Assembly: GCA_017447625.1 (NCBI GenBank)
Contig: JAFSNB010000013.1
Coordinates: forward strand, 1-36,583
Direction of reading: 5' to 3'
From: Bacteroidaceae bacterium
GTDB lineage: Bacteria; Bacteroidota; Bacteroidia; Bacteroidales; Bacteroidaceae
Length of the DNA stretch: 36,583 nucleotides
Every line of letters starts with the position of its first letter. Position 1 is the first letter of the stretch. The position numbers and the translations under genes were made by a program. The notes beneath the pieces were generated by a model. That model had not been told where the DNA came from and did not search any database. It saw only the letters and a program-made list of their open reading frames with translations. Below, piece by piece: positions 33,972-36,583 of this stretch.

Positions 33972-34913
33972 CTATAATATTCGCACACTCTGGTGTCTGT
34001 TGCGGCCTTTTTTGAAGAGGTTCAGGTCTGTTATGTAGCCGAGTGTCAGCTCATGTGTACCCTGCCAAATGCCAACTCCACCGGTGTAGATTTCGTAGCA
34101 GTAGCCGAGTTGTATTCCCTGGAAGGTTCCGCCAAGGAGCACACTCACTGAATTTGTAGGACTATAGCCCAGGCCACAATAGAACTTTCCTCTTGGGCCA
34201 TTGTATGCCAGTCTTGCTGTCACATCGCCTCTCCAGGCGGCAAAATCTGTGCGCAAAATAGCAGAGGTCTGCAATTTAAGTAACGGATTACTTAGTTGAA
34301 TATTGTATCCACCCGTTAAATAAAATGTAGCAGGGACCTCAAAATAGTTCGCTTTTGCCTCGCCGAGCTCAACTGTAGGGGATAATGTGTGATTTACTGA
34401 GAAGCCTGCATACCACACCTTTCCGTCATATCGCAAGCCAAGATCCAAATCAAAGGCTGTACCGTCTGCCTTGGATGACGCGAATGCGGGGTCACCACTT
34501 TCCTCTACATCTACACCGTTGCCGTCAAACGACTCAGACAAAACTCCGAATCGTGTTCCGAAACTGAGCCGGCCGCCCCACAGCTTCTGATGGTAAGCAT
34601 ACTGAATAAAGAACTTCTTGTGAGAGAAAAGACCTATCTTGTCATTTACGAAACCCGCACCGACTCCGTGAGCCGGCCCTATGAACCAGAGAGGTACATC
34701 GGCTGTAATCACCATCGTAGCAGGAGCATGGGTGTATCCCAACATCTGCATCGAGTATGCCGCCTGTACGTTTACTTGGCCTTCAAGTCCGGTCGCTGCT
34801 GGGTTAAAGAATGACTGCAACGTCCAATAATGGTTGAACGCCGCATCATATTGGGCTGCAGCCTTGCTGCATAGCCCAAGAAGCAGAATCAACAAGACTT
34901 GTCTAAATCTCAT
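33972..34913 (-). CDS. sprF: type IX secretion outer-membrane protein SprF/PorP
   Basis: PorP/SprF-family barrels are outer-membrane components of the type IX system. The 313-aa protein has a signal peptide (MRFRQVLLILLLGLCSKAAA) and the family start QYDAAFNHYWTLQSFFNPAA, followed by GYTHAPATMVITADVPLWF and a series of barrel strands. It is the first gene of the operon, in the P. gingivalis order porP-porK-porL-porM-porN. I choose ATG 34913; a further in-frame ATG at 34940 would add nine residues before the signal peptide. Confidence 0.92.
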   Translation of the reverse strand: MRFRQVLLILLLGLCSKAAAQYDAAFNHYWTLQSFFNPAATGLEGQVNVQAAYSMQMLGYTHAPATMVITADVPLWFIGPAHGVGAGFVNDKIGLFSHKKFFIQYAYHQKLWGGRLSFGTRFGVLSESFDGNGVDVEESGDPAFASSKADGTAFDLDLGLRYDGKVWYAGFSVNHTLSPTVELGEAKANYFEVPATFYLTGGYNIQLSNPLLKLQTSAILRTDFAAWRGDVTARLAYNGPRGKFYCGLGYSPTNSVSVLLGGTFQGIQLGYCYEIYTGGVGIWQGTHELTLGYITDLNLFKKGRNRHQSVRIL

Positions 34914-34983
34914 CGCTTTATCTTTATAAATAACGTACAATAGCGCGTGATTATTGTGTTACTACTCCTATTTGATACGTGCG

Positions 34984-35015
34984 CAAAGATAGGCATCTTT
35001 TCTGATACGGCCAAA
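34984..35015 (-). promoter_or_regulatory. promoter of the sprF-gldKLMN operon
   Basis: On the minus strand, TTTG (35015-35012) and TATCTTTG (34991-34984) form a full Bacteroidota promoter with a 20-base spacer. Transcription would begin near 34977, giving a leader of about 65 bases. It is the best promoter match in the window and explains expression of all five type IX genes. Confidence 0.8.
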
Positions 35016-35086
35016 GAATTCATGCAAAAAACACAAAGAGACGAAAATAGTGACTATTTAAGGGGTTCTCTTTGGTTTAGTTTCAT

Positions 35087-35094
35087 TATCTTTG
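35087..35094 (+). promoter_or_regulatory. -7 box of the TrmH-family methyltransferase gene
   Basis: TATCTTTG matches TAnnTTTG exactly and lies 47 bases before the ATG at 35142. The nearest TTTG (35071-35074) is 12 bases away, closer than usual. The position supports the start at 35142 rather than earlier in the frame. Confidence 0.6.
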
Positions 35095-35141
35095 CGGCCA
35101 ACTATCAGGGACAATTACCAATACCGCAAATCATATTCACT

Positions 35142-36014
35142 ATGGCAGAACAATATATTAGTAGCACACAGAATCCAAAGATTCGCCAATTGCTTCTTCT
35201 ACAGCAGAAGGCTTCGGAACGTCGCAGTACCGGACGCTTTGTGGTTGAAGGCCGCAGAGAGCTTAACCATTGCATAAATGCTGGTTATGAGGTTGAAAGC
35301 CTATTCGTTCTGGAAGGGAGTCCGCTGCCATCTCTACAATCTTCAACTCTTTCACAACCGTCGGCCTCCGTACAATCAACATCACATCTACAATCAAAGA
35401 CTCCTTTTCAATCTGCGACACAAGTGTTCATAGTCTCTGCTCACGTTTATGAACGAATCGCATATCGCGGTGGGACTGAAGGCGTTACAGCTATTGTCAA
35501 AGCACGTGAATATACACTTGCAGACATTGGGAAACAAATCAACAATAAAAATGGACAGGCTCCCTTACTTGTTATCTTAGAGAGCGTGGAAAAGCCAGGT
35601 AACCTCGGAGCTGTCCTTCGCTCTGCTGACGCTGCAAAAGCAGATGCTGTAATCATCTGTGATCCACTAACCGACCTCTTTAACCCCAACCTTATCAGAG
35701 CATCAATCGGAGCATGCTTTACAGTACCTGTAGTGGCTTGTTCATCAACAGATTGCATTTATTTCCTGCGCAATAACAACATTCAAATCCTGACAGCTCA
35801 ACTGCAGGATTCAAAGCCCTACTACGATACAAACATGTGCCTCCCTACTGCTATTGTGATGGGAACAGAATCGACTGGACTTACAGACATCTGGCGTCAG
35901 GCTGCAGACACTCACATCCGAATACCCATGCTCGGAAAACTTGACTCACTAAATGTATCTGTATCAGCCGCAATCCTTCTATTTGAAGCCGTAAGGCAAA
36001 GGGCTTCGTTATAA
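35142..36014 (+). CDS. TrmH/SpoU-family RNA 2'-O-methyltransferase
   Basis: SpoU-family enzymes methylate ribose 2'-OH groups in rRNA or tRNA using AdoMet bound in a knotted fold. The 290-aa protein has the N-terminal substrate-binding domain (SSTQNPKIRQLLLLQQK, GRFVVEGRRE) and all three SpoU motifs: EKPGNLGAVLRSADA, VMGTESTGL, and IPMLGKLDSLNVSVSAAIL. Residues about 59-94 are a Ser/Gln/Thr-rich insertion (PSLQSSTLSQPSASVQ and following) that looks repeat-derived. It lies beside an rRNA operon, but the RNA target cannot be told from sequence. ATG 35142 is chosen for the family-typical N-terminus. Confidence 0.9.
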   Translation: MAEQYISSTQNPKIRQLLLLQQKASERRSTGRFVVEGRRELNHCINAGYEVESLFVLEGSPLPSLQSSTLSQPSASVQSTSHLQSKTPFQSATQVFIVSAHVYERIAYRGGTEGVTAIVKAREYTLADIGKQINNKNGQAPLLVILESVEKPGNLGAVLRSADAAKADAVIICDPLTDLFNPNLIRASIGACFTVPVVACSSTDCIYFLRNNNIQILTAQLQDSKPYYDTNMCLPTAIVMGTESTGLTDIWRQAADTHIRIPMLGKLDSLNVSVSAAILLFEAVRQRASL

Positions 36015-36039
36015 CGATAAAACGTTATTAATCAAGCAA

Positions 36040-36069
36040 GCCCCGAGAGTCTCATTTGATTCTCGGGGC
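36040..36069. terminator. hairpin between the methyltransferase gene and the rRNA operon
   Basis: GCCCCGAGA (36040-36048) pairs perfectly with TCTCGGGGC (36061-36069) across a 12-base loop. It lies 25 bp after the methyltransferase stop and 14 bp past the 3' end of 5S on the other strand, so it probably ends both transcripts. Confidence 0.7.
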
Positions 36070-36083
36070 CTGGCTTTGTGTAA

Positions 36084-36189
36084 GGTGGCGGCTACCTACT
36101 CTCCCACTGTCGCAGTACCATCGGCGCAAGCGGGCTTAACTTCTCTGTTCGGGATGGGAAGAGGTGGGACCCCGCCGCTATAACCGCCT
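36084..36189 (-). rRNA. rrf: 5S ribosomal RNA
   Basis: Read on the minus strand it begins GGCGGTTATAGCGGCGGGG, contains the universal CCCATCCCGAACAGAGAAGT, and ends GGAGAGTAGGTAGCCGCC. The two ends pair to form helix I. The exact ends may be a few bases off. Confidence 0.93.
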
Positions 36190-36287
36190 TAATAAGGATT
36201 GACACAAGGGGAAAACAGACCATAAGCAAAAGACCATTAGGGTGACGCTGTTACATCACAGACTTACCATGCATTCGAGCTTCGCAC

Positions 36288-36583
<296 letters not shown>

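Overview
The window comes from a bacterium of the phylum Bacteroidota, most likely order Bacteroidales and close to Prevotellaceae. The evidence is a complete type IX secretion core (sprF/porP, gldK, gldL, gldM, gldN), LysS, GpsA, Pgi and GltX proteins of the Bacteroidales type, a SusC-like carboxypeptidase-regulatory/plug/barrel architecture, and repeated Bacteroidota promoter boxes of the form TAnnTTTG with a TTTG-like box about 19-20 bases upstream. No species was assigned.

Layout. Bases 1-7250 are an AT-rich defence-type island on the + strand. It begins with what looks like the end of an insertion sequence, then a 5'-truncated type III modification methyltransferase, an intact type III restriction helicase/nuclease (res), a 225-aa protein of unknown function, a 38-codon ORF, a 674-aa protein with an ASCH-like domain, and a fragment duplicating the C-terminal motif of the 225-aa protein. 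Facing it on the - strand is a mntA-hepT toxin-antitoxin pair (7314-7968). Next come a large outer-membrane barrel (-), a secreted alpha/beta hydrolase (+), and a + strand housekeeping block: lysS, gpsA, a GH89 alpha-N-acetylglucosaminidase, pgi, a HAD phosphatase, an SDR and an MGMT-family protein. gltX (-) and a PgpH-like c-di-AMP phosphodiesterase (+) diverge from a shared promoter region. priA and a small barrel gene follow on the - strand, downstream of the type IX operon sprF-gldK-gldL-gldM-gldN (also -). A TrmH-family rRNA methyltransferase (+) runs convergently into an rRNA operon (-), of which 5S and the 3' end of 23S are present.

The most unusual feature is the density of repeats. 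Thirteen arrays of 7-bp tandem repeats with different sequences (CCATTGA, ATTCATA, AGAGATT, CTCAACT, TCAATGT, GTAAAAA, ATTATGC, CTTTAAT, GTTTAAC) lie at gene borders, against promoter -7 boxes, over start and stop codons, and inside two secreted/outer-membrane genes. A GC-rich palindromic element of 32 bp occurs four times, twice in the same reading frame inside proteins (peptide SLPxGRAGGES). Related GC-rich palindromes lengthen LysS and replace part of PriA. Separately there are a five-unit palindrome array with an exact 22-bp period and a 283-bp MITE-like element with perfect 16-bp terminal inverted repeats.

All calls come from reading the sequence. No database search or structure prediction was run, so family names rest on recognised motifs.
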